From contig ADZZ01000698.1 of the NCBI GenBank assembly GCA_000179315.1, forward strand, positions 1 to 64,000: DNA of 64,000 bases. The letters run 5' to 3'. A model generated the notes under the pieces. It did not search any database. It was not told where the DNA came from and saw only the letters and a program-made list of their open reading frames with translations. The stretch comes from a delta proteobacterium NaphS2. GTDB lineage: Bacteria > Desulfobacterota > DSM-4660 > Desulfatiglandales > Desulfatiglandaceae. Every line of letters begins with the position of its first letter. Position 1 is the first letter of the stretch. This document shows, piece after piece, positions 51,945-62,067 of this stretch. The position numbers were made by a program, and so were the translations under genes.

Positions 51945-52943
51945 ATAGAAAAACTTTTTAAAGCCCGCATAACCGCCATCAGCCTTTCACTGGCCGTCGG
52001 CATCGTGCTGATGGCTGCAAAATTTTATGCGTTTCATCTCACCGGGTCCTCCGCCGTTTTCTCGGACGCACTCGAATCGATCATTAATGTGGTGGCCAGC
52101 GCGTTTGCCTTTGCAAGTATTGTTCTGGCCGCCAAACCGCCCGACAAAAGCCATCCCTACGGTCACGGAAAAGTGGAATACTTCTCCGCCGGATTTGAAG
52201 GCGCGCTGATCATCATTGCCGCCGTCGGCATTTTCAAAACCGGATGGGATCACTTTATTCGACCCCAATCCCTTCCAAATCTTGCAGAAGGCCTTTATAT
52301 TCTTCTGGGGGCGGGGCTGATTAACCTGATCCTGGGCCTCGTCCTGGTTCGAGCCGGAAAGAAGACCGAATCGCTGGCCCTGAGAGCCGATGGCAAACAT
52401 ATCCTTACGGACGTAATCACTTCCGCGGGAGTTCTCGCCGCCCTGCTGCTGGTTCACCTGACGGGTCTTTACTGGCTGGATGGCGCCGTCGCCTGCATGG
52501 TGGGTTTCAGCATCCTTTACACCGGCATCAGCCTGGTAAAAGAATCTTACGCCGGCCTGATGGACAAAGCTGAGCCCGCTTTATTAAAAGAGATTTCCGC
52601 ACTTCTTAAAAAACACCGAAAAAATATCTGGGCAGGCATTCACGAATTAAAAGCCTTTCGATCGGGGAATTTCATAAACGTCAGTCTTCATCTGATCCTG
52701 CCCAGAGATTTTACCCTGGAAGAAGCTCACAGGGAGTCAGAGGTGGTGGAAATGGTGATCAGAGATCACTTTAAAGGGAGAGCGAGCGTCCTGGTTCACA
52801 CCGATCCGTGTGCCGATCCCGACTGCCCGGCCTGCCGGCGTCACACCTGTGAACTGAGAAAAAAAATGGAAACCGGTGTTTCCACCTGGACCGCGGAAAC
52901 ACTCATTTCCGAAAGACGCGGGAAACCACCGCTCTGGAATTAA
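51945..52943 (+). CDS. Cation diffusion facilitator (CDF) metal efflux transporter
   Basis: A 332-residue CDF protein. The TM1 segment LSLAVGIVLMAAKFYAFHL, TM2 metal site HLTGSSAVFSDALESIINV and PPDKSHPYGHGKVEYFSAG, then TM5 ADGKHILTDVITSAGVL (HxxxD) and a cytoplasmic domain ending in a Cys/Asp-rich tail (DPCADPDCPACRRHTC). The first open ATG/GTG (52005) would delete TM1. The frame begins after a TAG at 51938, and GAGGAA sits 8 nt before an ATA at 51945, giving IEKLFKARITAISLSL. So translation seems to begin on ATA (or on a mutated ATG). Exports Zn, Fe or similar. Confidence 0.85.
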   Translation: MEKLFKARITAISLSLAVGIVLMAAKFYAFHLTGSSAVFSDALESIINVVASAFAFASIVLAAKPPDKSHPYGHGKVEYFSAGFEGALIIIAAVGIFKTGWDHFIRPQSLPNLAEGLYILLGAGLINLILGLVLVRAGKKTESLALRADGKHILTDVITSAGVLAALLLVHLTGLYWLDGAVACMVGFSILYTGISLVKESYAGLMDKAEPALLKEISALLKKHRKNIWAGIHELKAFRSGNFINVSLHLILPRDFTLEEAHRESEVVEMVIRDHFKGRASVLVHTDPCADPDCPACRRHTCELRKKMETGVSTWTAETLISERRGKPPLWN

Positions 52944-53009
52944 AGGCTTTCGGGCAATTTCTCATACAATTTCAAAGTATAACATGCTTCAAAATCGGAG
53001 GGTTTTTGT

Positions 53010-53039
53010 TTGACAAATTCAAGTTACATTTTCTATATT
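53010..53039 (+). promoter_or_regulatory. Promoter of the flavin oxidoreductase gene
   Basis: TTGACA (53010-53015), 18-bp spacer, TATATT (53034-53039), about 43 bp before the ATG at 53082. Both boxes are near consensus. Confidence 0.6.
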
Positions 53040-53081
53040 TTTTCTTAAAGGTCATGCCAAATCAAGGAGGAAAGCATCCAA

Positions 53082-54998
53082 ATGAAAAACCTTTTTTCCA
53101 CTTTCGCTATCAAAGATTGTGAGCTCAAAAACAGGATCGTCATGCCAGGGCTGGCTTCATTTTTGATCGAAAATGATGGAAGTATACCAAAGGAGGCTAT
53201 TGAACACTACAGGCGCAGAGCTGCCGGCGGCCCGGCCATGGTAATTATGGAAGCATGTGCGGTGGCACCTGAAGGGATCGTTTCCCCCCACCAGGCACGG
53301 ATTTATGATGACCGATTTATAGAAGGCCTTTCGAAAATCGCACATTCCATGAAAGCGGAAGGCGCGATCCCGGCTGTGCAGCTTCACCACGGTGGAAGGC
53401 AGACTTCCGCCAAAGTCATTGGCGGATTGCCCGTTGCCCCGTCACCCCTTCCCTGCCCCTCCATTCGAGGGGAGGTAAGATCGCTCAGTGTAGACGAAAT
53501 TCAGGAACTGGTAAAAAAATTTGGTGATGCAGCAGATCGTGCGCTTGAAGCCGGTTTTGAACTCATTGAAATTCACGGTGCGCACGGATATTTGATTAAT
53601 CAGTTTCTGTCCAGGTTTTCCAATATCCGTCAAGACGCTTATGGCGGTGATATTCAGGGCCGAACCAGATTTGCCCGGGAGATCGTCCGCGAAGTTCGTA
53701 AACGGGTCGGGGACGCATACCCCATCAGTTTTAAGATCAGCGCCATGGAATTCGTTAAAGACGGCCTCAATGTGGAGGAAAGCATTACGATTCTGAAAAT
53801 TCTTGTAAAAGAAGGGGTTGATGTCATACAGGTCTCCGCCGGAAACGATGCAACCCCGGAGTGGATTTCCCAACCCACGTTCATGGAAAAAGCTTGCCTG
53901 ACCGAATTTGCCTATGCCATCAAAAAAGAAATGAATGTTCCCATTATGTCGGTGGGAAGAATCAATGATCCACAGCTCGCGGAAGAAATCATCAAGACCG
54001 GTAAAGCGGACCTCGTCTGCATGGGAAGGGGGTTGCTGGCAGATCCGGCCATGCCCAACAAAGCCAGGGAGGGCCGCCTGGACGACATCAGGACCTGCAT
54101 TGCCTGTAACACCTGTATGCAATCGATTTTCAGAAAGGGCCGGGTGGAATGCCTGGTCAATCCGACACTGGGCCGGGAAGAGGAAATGGCCTTTAAGTCA
54201 ACGGCAAAGCCCAAGAAAGTCATGGTTGTGGGCGCGGGACCCGGGGGGTTGAATGTGGCTTGGGTGGCCGCCAGACGGGGACATGACGTTCACCTGTTTG
54301 AAAAACAATCCCAACTGGGTGGACAGTTGATACTGGGCAGTACCTCCCATTACAAGAAAGGACTTCTGGAACTTATCCGATTTCAGGACAAACAGATGGA
54401 ACGATTTGGGGTAACACGTCATTTGGGCCGGGAAGTGACACCCGAAGTTGTGAGGAAACACGCACCGGACGTGGTTATCCTGGCCACCGGATCGACACCG
54501 GTCCTTCCACCCGTCGATGGGATCGATGGCCCCCTTGTGGTATCCATAAGCGAGGTTCTGAACGGACACGGCCGGGTGAAGGGAAAAACCGTTGTGGTGG
54601 GTGGTGGTCCAACCGGTTGCGAAATTGCGCTGGACCTCGCAGAAAAAGGAGACCGGGTAACCATCGTGGAAATGCTCGCAAAACTGGGATCGGGACTGGA
54701 AAACATGACCCGGAAAGTACTGCTTCGAAAACTTAATGAAAACCATGTAACAGTTAAGACGGACTGCAAGGTGGTCCGCATTGAAGAAAACGGGGTTACC
54801 ATTGAAGAAAAAGATGGGGGGGAAATAACACTTCCGGCGGATCGAGTGGTCTTCTCTATCGGGAACAGACCGGAACACGGTCTGTTTGATCAACTTAAAT
54901 CCATGGGGTACGAGGTCCACCGTATCGGAGACTGCCTGGAACCGAGAAGCGCCAAAGCCGCCATTTATGACGGGGCGATATTGGGTCGGGCTATTTGA
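53082..54998 (+). CDS. NADH:flavin oxidoreductase/2,4-dienoyl-CoA reductase-type enzyme
   Basis: A 638-residue enzyme: an old-yellow-enzyme TIM barrel for FMN (about 1-330, MPGLASFLIEN, VQLHHGGRQ, IEIHGAHGYLINQFLS), a 4Fe-4S site CIACNTCMQSIF...VEC near 345, then an FAD/NAD(P)H domain (VVGAGPGGLNVA near 383 and VVGGGPTGCEIALDLAEKG). This is the FadH/BaiCD/trimethylamine dehydrogenase layout; reductase of unsaturated acyl-CoA or other enones, exact substrate unknown. AGGAGG site 11 nt before the ATG. Its stop overlaps the convergent J-domain gene by 8 bp. Confidence 0.93.
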   Translation: MKNLFSTFAIKDCELKNRIVMPGLASFLIENDGSIPKEAIEHYRRRAAGGPAMVIMEACAVAPEGIVSPHQARIYDDRFIEGLSKIAHSMKAEGAIPAVQLHHGGRQTSAKVIGGLPVAPSPLPCPSIRGEVRSLSVDEIQELVKKFGDAADRALEAGFELIEIHGAHGYLINQFLSRFSNIRQDAYGGDIQGRTRFAREIVREVRKRVGDAYPISFKISAMEFVKDGLNVEESITILKILVKEGVDVIQVSAGNDATPEWISQPTFMEKACLTEFAYAIKKEMNVPIMSVGRINDPQLAEEIIKTGKADLVCMGRGLLADPAMPNKAREGRLDDIRTCIACNTCMQSIFRKGRVECLVNPTLGREEEMAFKSTAKPKKVMVVGAGPGGLNVAWVAARRGHDVHLFEKQSQLGGQLILGSTSHYKKGLLELIRFQDKQMERFGVTRHLGREVTPEVVRKHAPDVVILATGSTPVLPPVDGIDGPLVVSISEVLNGHGRVKGKTVVVGGGPTGCEIALDLAEKGDRVTIVEMLAKLGSGLENMTRKVLLRKLNENHVTVKTDCKVVRIEENGVTIEEKDGGEITLPADRVVFSIGNRPEHGLFDQLKSMGYEVHRIGDCLEPRSAKAAIYDGAILGRAI

Positions 54999-55446
54999 CC
55001 CTCAAGGCTTCATAGGCGCTCTGAATTTCCTTGAAGCGATTTTCAGCCAGTTCTCTGAATTCTTCTCCAAGGTGCAGTACCTTGTCCGGGTGATACTGAC
55101 TGGCCATTTGCAGATAGGCTTCTCTGATTTCTTTCTGGGAGGCCTGACGGCCGACATTCAAAATGGCGTAAGGGTCTTTCTGTCCGGTGGAAGAAGATTT
55201 CGCTTCTTTTGAATGGTTTCGGCCGGTGCCATCGCCCGATGACCGGACCTCCTGTTGATCCGCTCCGGAACACTCCCTTTGATGTTCGTACGGCTTGGGT
55301 TTCTTATAAACATACAGGTACCACCAGAGCAAGCCCAACAAAATCAGGTCATCCAGCCACCCCACGCCCACAAAAAAATCCGGAAAAAGGTCATAGGGAC
55401 TCACCAGATAGGCGAGACCCAGAACCAGCAGCAACACCTTTATCAT
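54991..55446 (-). CDS. Membrane protein with DUF1232 segment and C-terminal J domain
   Basis: A 151-residue protein. The N-terminus has two hydrophobic stretches with the DUF1232 (YkvA) signature YLVSPYDLFPDFFVG...GWLDDLILLG. A polar Ser/Lys linker follows, then a J domain (DPYAILNVGRQASQKEIREA, HPDK in SQYHPDKVLHLGEEF). Probably a membrane-anchored co-chaperone recruiting DnaK. The ATG at 55446 is the start by homology, leaving 2 bp to the upstream gene; an in-frame ATG at 55515 lies inside that gene. Confidence 0.85.
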   Translation of the reverse strand: MIKVLLLVLGLAYLVSPYDLFPDFFVGVGWLDDLILLGLLWWYLYVYKKPKPYEHQRECSGADQQEVRSSGDGTGRNHSKEAKSSSTGQKDPYAILNVGRQASQKEIREAYLQMASQYHPDKVLHLGEEFRELAENRFKEIQSAYEALRVK

Positions 55447-55448
55447 AA

Positions 55449-56324
55449 TTATTCGGCTTCTTTGATGAGCTGATCCCCGAACTGTTCCAGAAAAGTGTCC
55501 AAATCCTTTTCCCAATTTACCATGACATTGACGCCCTGTTTCTTTGAAAGCCTGTTTTCAAGAACACAGTTAACGGGCAGCAGGTGCCCGTTACTTAACG
55601 CCGAAAGGCTGCAGGCCTCAATAGCTGCCTTCAGTCTCAGCTTGCCCAAAACATATTGAGCCAATTCGTACAAACTGCAGTAACCATAAGACGTGGCATG
55701 GTATGAACCCCGACCATCCTTGTTGAGCAGTTCTCTGATCTGCAACGCCAGGCGGTGATTCCATGTGGGCGCACCGAACTGGTCGTCCGGCAGCTGCATG
55801 GGGGCTGAAACACCCCGAACCGCATGCCGGACAACGGATTTCACAAAATTATCGCCATGTATGCCGTAAAGCCAGTTGGAACGAATGATTATGTAATTGG
55901 GGGAGTTGCCGCGAACGGCTGTTTCACTCTCCAGTTTACTCTTTCCATAGGCGGAAAGCGGATTGGGCGCATCGTCTTCAAAATAGGGCTGCGGCATCGC
56001 TTTTCGTCCATCAAAGACATGGGCGCAGGAGACATGCACAATTTTACACTCGAATCTGGCGGAGGACTGCGCCAGATTTCTGGGACCTTCCACGTTGATC
56101 TTTCTTAAGGCAAAGGGATCCGTTTCACAGGTATCCAGATCCGTCAAACCGACACAGTTGAGCACAACATCCGGAGATATGGTATCAAAAGCCTCGATAA
56201 CCACATCCCAGCTGACAACATCAACTTCCTCTTTTCCGGGACAGATGACTTCATGTTCTTGCCCCAATACTTTTCTGCAATCACTTCCCAGACCACCTGT
56301 GGCTCCCAAAATGAGTATCTTCAT
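55449..56324 (-). CDS. RmlD-like sugar-nucleotide reductase (extended SDR)
   Basis: A 291-residue NAD(P)-dependent reductase of the RmlD/dTDP-4-dehydrorhamnose reductase type: KILILGATGGLGSD (Rossmann GxxGxxG), NCVGLTDLDTCETDP, VSCAHVFDGRK, and the catalytic YGKSK in SAYGKSKLESE. The third of three tandem ATG codons fits the GAGG ribosome site best (56324; others 56327, 56330). No other dTDP-rhamnose genes are nearby, so the substrate is uncertain. Confidence 0.85.
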   Translation of the reverse strand: MKILILGATGGLGSDCRKVLGQEHEVICPGKEEVDVVSWDVVIEAFDTISPDVVLNCVGLTDLDTCETDPFALRKINVEGPRNLAQSSARFECKIVHVSCAHVFDGRKAMPQPYFEDDAPNPLSAYGKSKLESETAVRGNSPNYIIIRSNWLYGIHGDNFVKSVVRHAVRGVSAPMQLPDDQFGAPTWNHRLALQIRELLNKDGRGSYHATSYGYCSLYELAQYVLGKLRLKAAIEACSLSALSNGHLLPVNCVLENRLSKKQGVNVMVNWEKDLDTFLEQFGDQLIKEAE

Positions 56325-56606
56325 CATCATCCTCGCAGCATTTTTTCATCAGGCAATTCTTCCTTTTGAGATTTCTTTGACCAAATTCAAATGATTAACA
56401 CACTATATTAATACACGAATAAAAAAAAACCATCATTTCTTTCATTAGTCATTCATAAAAAAAGCGCCAATTTTTGAAACTTGCTAGCCAATCCACAAAA
56501 AAGATATCCTATTTGCCTGGATGCTTGCGTAAAATCCCGGGGTCATGTAGGCTACGCTTCTTTTGTATTTTGCTACGTTAGGACCAAAAAGAGATGGGAG
56601 TCACTT

Positions 56607-57827
56607 ATGAGAGCCGGAATCGCAGAAAAAAGACTTCGCGGTACCTTTTCGGCTATTTTGGTTTTTCTTTTTCTATTTTTCCCATGTAGTTCCCCTTCCG
56701 TTCAAAATGCCGCCAAGAAATACGATCAATCAGCAGGTCCGGTGTTATACGTAAATCAGCGGATCGTGAAAGGGATACATCTGATTTATAATCGTCGTTT
56801 CAACAGTGCGGAAGACCTTTTTGGGAAAATGATCCTCGATTCACCACAAGACCCCTGTGGTCATTTCTACCTGACAATGATCACCTGGGCACGACTTGCC
56901 GCCGGTTTCTGGACCGAAGAGATGATGGATGAATTTAAAAGACGGATCGACCGGGCCATCGTAGTGGCTCAGGCCCGTATGGATGGTGGCGGTGCAAACA
57001 GTTACGATTTCTTTTACTTGGGAGGAGCGCTGGGGTTCAAGGGACGCTTTGAACTGATGAAAGGCAACTGGTTTTCATCCTTCCTTCTTGCATCCGATGC
57101 GATCAAAGCCCTTAAAACCTGTCGGGAAATGGCGCCGAGCAATAAGGATGTTCTGCTGGGAATCGGTACCTTTGACTACTACACGGCCCGACTGTCGGGA
57201 GCGCTGAAATTCTTGACCTACTTTCTCCTGCATCGGGGCGACAGAAAGGAAGGTATCAAAAAACTTTATGATGCCGCCGCACATGCGACGTACGCTTCAA
57301 CAGAGGCCAAGAGCATACTGCTTCATATTCAGTTTTTCCTTGAGAAAAACTTTCCCAAAGCCTTACTTCTGACATCCGAATTGTCCGGCCGCTATGATGA
57401 AAACCCCAGATTTAAGCTCCTTGAGGGCGTCTGTTTTATTCAAATGGATCGGAGGCAGGACTATGAAAGGACAGTGGAAGAACTGCGCGAAAAGAGCCGC
57501 GAAGCGTCACCGGTGACTGCTGGCATCTGGAAAAGACGGGCTCTCTACCTGACAGCCACCAACGATCTTATAAACGGGAATTATGAAAAAGCAAGATTCA
57601 TACTGGAGAAAATTCTGGCGGACCAGGATCCGGTAAATGATCCGGCCATGATCGCCTGGCCGCTCATCAAAATCGGCATGAGTTATGACCTGGCCGGGAA
57701 GCGGGATCAGGCCGTAGACTATTACCATCGTGTTTTCAGGATGAAAAATGGTTCCGGCGCTCAGTTTCTGGCTAAAAAGCTGTTGGGTAAGCCCATCAAG
57801 CCCAAAAATCCATTTATCGGGTACTGA
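56607..57827 (+). CDS. Exported TPR-like (helical repeat) protein
   Basis: A 406-residue protein with an N-terminal signal segment (FSAILVFLFLFFPCSS, about 13-28, possibly lipoprotein-like) and a long helical-repeat body (RRFNSAEDLFGKMILDSP, SYDFFYLGGALGFKGRFEL, LLLTSELSGRYDENPRF, GNYEKARFILEKILADQD). The helix pairs follow the tetratricopeptide pattern without strict consensus. The ATG at 56607 has GGGAG 6 nt upstream; the frame is open to 56481. A periplasmic scaffold role is likely. Confidence 0.8.
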   Translation: MRAGIAEKRLRGTFSAILVFLFLFFPCSSPSVQNAAKKYDQSAGPVLYVNQRIVKGIHLIYNRRFNSAEDLFGKMILDSPQDPCGHFYLTMITWARLAAGFWTEEMMDEFKRRIDRAIVVAQARMDGGGANSYDFFYLGGALGFKGRFELMKGNWFSSFLLASDAIKALKTCREMAPSNKDVLLGIGTFDYYTARLSGALKFLTYFLLHRGDRKEGIKKLYDAAAHATYASTEAKSILLHIQFFLEKNFPKALLLTSELSGRYDENPRFKLLEGVCFIQMDRRQDYERTVEELREKSREASPVTAGIWKRRALYLTATNDLINGNYEKARFILEKILADQDPVNDPAMIAWPLIKIGMSYDLAGKRDQAVDYYHRVFRMKNGSGAQFLAKKLLGKPIKPKNPFIGY

Positions 57828-57832
57828 AGAGA

Positions 57833-58006
57833 ATGAAAACAAGCGCCATCATACGAAATCTTTTGTTCCTGACCCTCATGAGCTTCTATGCCTCATGCGG
57901 TCGCGAGGATATTTTCGACGATCCGGGAGATAGACTCGCTTGCACATATTTGGAAACGCAGCCATGTGGCAGTTGTAATGAAAGCCGAAGCACGGGACTG
58001 ATGTGA
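57833..58006 (+). CDS. Small 57-residue putative lipoprotein
   Basis: A short open frame 5 bp after the TPR gene: MKTSAIIRNLLFLTLMSFYA then SCGREDIFDD. A hydrophobic signal segment ends at SFYASC, a lipobox-like site with Cys at position 22, and the remainder contains CTYLETQPCGSCNES with three more Cys. Good frame and coding-like codons. Too short for most gene callers. Confidence 0.5.
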   Translation: MKTSAIIRNLLFLTLMSFYASCGREDIFDDPGDRLACTYLETQPCGSCNESRSTGLM

Positions 58007-58138
58007 GGGATCTTTAGAAAAAATTGCGCCAAAGCCGTTGACAGCCCAAAATGGGTGTGCTATCAAACGGTGTGTTTTGAATGCTGCCCGATCATAAATG
58101 TCTGCTCAGGTTGTTGTTTTCAGTTATGGAGCATTTTA

Positions 58139-59047
58139 TTGTTCACTAAAAAGTTTACCATATTACTGGTTCCCGAAGGAACAGACAACGTAAGACAATT
58201 CAGACTTCCACGTATAATTCCAATTCTCGTTATTCTAATGATAGCCGGGTTTTCTTTCCTGGGCTTCCGTCTCATAAATGATTACCGCTCCCTTAAAGCA
58301 AAGCTTCCGCGCATGACCCTGCTGGAGAAAGAGAACAGGCTCCAGCAGAAACAGCTGCTCCTCATGGCCAATCGCATTGACGCCGTCACTTCGGATATCG
58401 CCGAACTTGACAAACAGGAAAAGGACCTGAAAGCCCTTGCAGACCAGATAGGCACGCAAGATATGCAGAAGTTCAGGGGCATGGGTGGTTCAGATGCCCC
58501 GCTGCTGGACTCAAAGGAACACCTGAAAAAAACCGGCCGAATACTGGTCCGCGCCATGCACCAGTCGCTGGATGACCTTGAAAGTGCCATCGAACTACGC
58601 AGGGAAAAGAATGCCGACCTGGAAAAATTCCTTGACGAGCAGAAAATGCTGCTGGCCTCAACGCCATCCATATGGCCCACCCGAGGATGGTTGAGTTCAC
58701 GTTTCGGTTACCGCACCAGCCCGTTCTCCGATAAGCGGGAGTTTCATAGGGGCATCGACATTTCCGCCAGAAGCGGATCTCCGGTGCTCTCACCGGCCAA
58801 CGGCTTGGTAATTTTCAATGGATGGCAAAGCGGTTATGGAAGGGTGATTGTATTGAAGCATGCCAGAGGCTTTAAGACAAAATACGCCCATCTGAGAAAA
58901 TCCCTGGTCAAAAAAGGCCAGTATGTCAAAAAAGGAACAAAAATCGGGTTGGTCGGCAAGACAGGCCGGACCACCGGTCCCCACCTGCACTACGAAGTAC
59001 ACCTGAACAACGCACCCGTTAATCCGCTCCGATATATCCTTAATTGA
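58139..59047 (+). CDS. M23-family cell-wall peptidase with coiled-coil
   Basis: A 302-residue protein: N-terminal TM anchor (about 25-45, IIPILVILMIAGFSFLGFRL), coiled-coil (about 50-105), then a LytM/M23 zinc peptidase domain with HRGIDISA and GPHLHYEV (His-x3-Asp and HxH). A TTG at 58139 is chosen as start because GGAG lies 7 nt upstream and the next residues FTKKFTILLVPEG match the family start. An upstream in-frame ATG at 58055 gives a Cys-rich leader without support. Remodels peptidoglycan, probably periplasmic and anchored. Confidence 0.9.
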   Translation: MFTKKFTILLVPEGTDNVRQFRLPRIIPILVILMIAGFSFLGFRLINDYRSLKAKLPRMTLLEKENRLQQKQLLLMANRIDAVTSDIAELDKQEKDLKALADQIGTQDMQKFRGMGGSDAPLLDSKEHLKKTGRILVRAMHQSLDDLESAIELRREKNADLEKFLDEQKMLLASTPSIWPTRGWLSSRFGYRTSPFSDKREFHRGIDISARSGSPVLSPANGLVIFNGWQSGYGRVIVLKHARGFKTKYAHLRKSLVKKGQYVKKGTKIGLVGKTGRTTGPHLHYEVHLNNAPVNPLRYILN

Positions 59048-59188
59048 TATTTGGCATCTTCGTCGTCTATTTGACGGCCTTCATTCCGTACAATGCATAA
59101 GCCCTTGATTTTTGCGCCACAAAGTTTTTTAATGCGGCCTGATATCACCCATACCTCACAAATCCTGTTATTTTTTAGGTAAAACATC

Positions 59189-62050
59189 ATGTTTGGAAAA
59201 GTTATTAAAGGTATTTTCGGCAGCCAAAACGAACGTACTCTCAAGAAAATGGCGCCCCTGGTCGAGCAGATCAACAGGCTGGAACCTGATTTTCAGAATC
59301 TTTCGGATGAAGAACTGCGGTCAAAGACCGTTGAATTCAAAGAGAGGCTCAAAACGGGGGAAACCCTGGATGACATTCTTCCCGAAGCATTTGCCACAGT
59401 CAGAGAAACCTCGGTCAGGACCCTTGGCATGCGACATTTCGATGTTCAACTTATCGGCGGAATCGTTCTTCATGAGGGAAAGATCGCGGAAATGAAAACC
59501 GGCGAAGGTAAAACCCTGGCCGCCACCCTGCCGCTCTACCTCAATGCCCTTGAAGGCCGGGGCGCCCATCTGGTGACCGTCAATGACTATCTGGCCAAGC
59601 GGGACGCCGAATGGATGGGCGCCATTTACCAGGCACTGGGTCTTAGCGTGGGCGTGATCGTGCACGGCATGGACGATGCGGAGCGTAAAGCAGCCTACAA
59701 CTGTGACATCACATACGGCACCAACAATGAGTTCGGCTTTGATTATCTTCGCGACAACATGAAGTTTGAAGTTAACGACCTGGTACAGAGGGAATTTCGT
59801 TATGCCATCGTGGATGAAGTGGACAGCATTCTCATCGATGAAGCCCGGACCCCGCTGATCATCAGCGGCCCCATGGAGCACAGCGAGAACAAGATATTTG
59901 AAGAGGTCAAGCCCCTGGTCATCCAGCTCAGACAGAAACAGGGCACCATTATTCGGTCTCTTTTAAAGGATGTACGCAAGCTGCTGGACAGCGACCAACT
60001 GGACGACAACACCATTGAAACGCTGCTTAAGATCAAGAGGGGCGACCCCAAGAATCCGGTTTATCTGGACATGGTTGCCCAGAACCAGGCGTTGAAAAAA
60101 CAGATCGATCGAACGGAAAGCATGCTCAGGTCCCAAAAAGTTCTCCCGGAACTGGACCATGACCTGTACTGCACCATCGATGAGCAGAGCAACGCCGTGG
60201 AACTTACCGAAAAGGGGATTGATCTTCTGTCAAACGACAGTTCCAGCGATTTCATGCTCCCCGATCTGGACGATGAAAGCCACAATATCCGCCAGAATGA
60301 AAATTTGAGCGATGCGGAAAAAGCACAACAGCTCAGGGATGTTGAAGAAAGATACATGCGAACATCCGAACTGATTCATGCCACCCAGCAATTGGTCAAA
60401 GCCTTCTGGCTTTTTGAAAAGGATGTCCATTACGTTATCAAAGACAACCAGATCGTTATCGTGGACGAATTCACGGGCCGTATGATGCCGGGCAGGCGCT
60501 GGAGCGACGGTCTCCATCAGGCGGTGGAAGCCAAAGAAGGGGTCAAGGTTGCCGGAGAAAACCAGACCCTGGCCACGGTGACCTTTCAGAATTATTTCCG
60601 CATGTACGAAAAACTGGCCGGCATGACCGGTACGGCGGACACGGAAGCGGCTGAATTCAATAATATCTACAAGCTGCAAGTGGTGGTCATTCCCACCAAC
60701 AAGAAAATGGCACGAATCAATTTCCCGGATGTCATTTACAAAACCGAAAGGGAAAAATTCAAGGCCGCCGTCGACGAAATCAAGGAACTCTACGACAAGG
60801 GTCAACCGGTTCTGGTGGGGACCATTTCCATTGAAAGGTCCGAGATGCTGAGCAAGATGCTGAAACGGGCTGGCGTACCCCATTCCGTGCTCAATGCCAA
60901 ACACCACCAAAAAGAAGCGGAAATCGTGGCCAACGCGGGGCAGCCCAAAACCGTTACCATTTCCACCAACATGGCTGGCCGGGGTACGGATATTGTGCTG
61001 GGAGAAGGGGTTCGCGAACTGGGCGGACTCCATATTCTGGGGACCGAGCGCCATGAAAGCAGGCGGGTGGACAATCAGCTGCGGGGCCGTTCCGGCCGGC
61101 AGGGTGATCCCGGTACTGCCCGGTTTTATCTTTCCCTGGAGGATGATTTGTTGCGAATTTTCGGTTCCGACCGCATTTCTTCCATCATGGAAAAAATGGG
61201 CATGGAAGAAGGAGAACCCATTGAGCACAGCCTGATTTCCCGGGGCATCGAAAATGCTCAGAAAAAGGTGGAAGCCCGCAACTTTGACATCCGGAAACAC
61301 CTTCTGGACTATGATGATGTCATGAACAAACATCGGGAAATCATCTACGCCCTGAGAAGAGACATTCTTGAAGGAAAGGACTTTCATGGGATCATCCAAG
61401 ACATGATCGATCAGAAAATAGAAACACTGGTTGAACAGTGGATCGATCCCAAAGCCTACCCTGAAGACTGGAATATAAAGGAATTGAACGACAGCATTTC
61501 ATGGCTGTTCGGCTTTCCATCGGGTATCGGACCCGAAGAAATGGGCGAAGAGGCCTTTGATGCGCTCAAAATAGAAGACCTTCCGGAAATGATCAAAGAG
61601 CGCGCACTGTCCGAATACCAGGAAAGGGAAAAGCTTTTTGGAAAAGAAGATCTGGAGCGGCTTGAGCGTTATCTGATTCTTCAAATCATTGATGATAAAT
61701 GGGTGGCGCATTTACAGGCCATGGATCACATGAAAGAAGGGATCGGATTGCGGGGTTACGGGCAACTTGATCCCTTGAAGGAATATCAGAAAGAAGGATT
61801 TGCCCTGTTTGGTGATCTCATGGATCAAATCAGGGAGGAAACCCTCAGAACCCTTTTCCGGATACAGATTGTTCGGGAGGAACCGGATCCCATCCCCAAG
61901 AAAAAGAAGCGAAACCTGAACCTCAGTCACGGGGATGGAGACGCAGGCGGTGTTACGGTTCGACGGAAAGAGGAAAAAATCGGCCGGAATGCGCCCTGCC
62001 CCTGCGGCAGTGGAAAAAAGTACAAGAAATGCTGTGGTGCCGGAAAATAG
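59189..62050 (+). CDS. secA: Preprotein translocase ATPase SecA
   Basis: A 953-residue SecA. N-terminal [11 protein letters not shown], Walker [39 protein letters not shown], helicase motif [19 protein letters not shown] and a C-terminal zinc site [14 protein letters not shown]. Compared with E. coli SecA it carries about 80 extra residues in the preprotein-binding region (between [10 protein letters not shown] and DVHYVIKDN). It pushes secretory proteins through SecYEG. Confidence 0.97.
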   Translation: MFGKVIKGIFGSQNERTLKKMAPLVEQINRLEPDFQNLSDEELRSKTVEFKERLKTGETLDDILPEAFATVRETSVRTLGMRHFDVQLIGGIVLHEGKIAEMKTGEGKTLAATLPLYLNALEGRGAHLVTVNDYLAKRDAEWMGAIYQALGLSVGVIVHGMDDAERKAAYNCDITYGTNNEFGFDYLRDNMKFEVNDLVQREFRYAIVDEVDSILIDEARTPLIISGPMEHSENKIFEEVKPLVIQLRQKQGTIIRSLLKDVRKLLDSDQLDDNTIETLLKIKRGDPKNPVYLDMVAQNQALKKQIDRTESMLRSQKVLPELDHDLYCTIDEQSNAVELTEKGIDLLSNDSSSDFMLPDLDDESHNIRQNENLSDAEKAQQLRDVEERYMRTSELIHATQQLVKAFWLFEKDVHYVIKDNQIVIVDEFTGRMMPGRRWSDGLHQAVEAKEGVKVAGENQTLATVTFQNYFRMYEKLAGMTGTADTEAAEFNNIYKLQVVVIPTNKKMARINFPDVIYKTEREKFKAAVDEIKELYDKGQPVLVGTISIERSEMLSKMLKRAGVPHSVLNAKHHQKEAEIVANAGQPKTVTISTNMAGRGTDIVLGEGVRELGGLHILGTERHESRRVDNQLRGRSGRQGDPGTARFYLSLEDDLLRIFGSDRISSIMEKMGMEEGEPIEHSLISRGIENAQKKVEARNFDIRKHLLDYDDVMNKHREIIYALRRDILEGKDFHGIIQDMIDQKIETLVEQWIDPKAYPEDWNIKELNDSISWLFGFPSGIGPEEMGEEAFDALKIEDLPEMIKERALSEYQEREKLFGKEDLERLERYLILQIIDDKWVAHLQAMDHMKEGIGLRGYGQLDPLKEYQKEGFALFGDLMDQIREETLRTLFRIQIVREEPDPIPKKKKRNLNLSHGDGDAGGVTVRRKEEKIGRNAPCPCGSGKKYKKCCGAGK

Positions 62051-62067
62051 AGGGGTGAAACAAAGAC

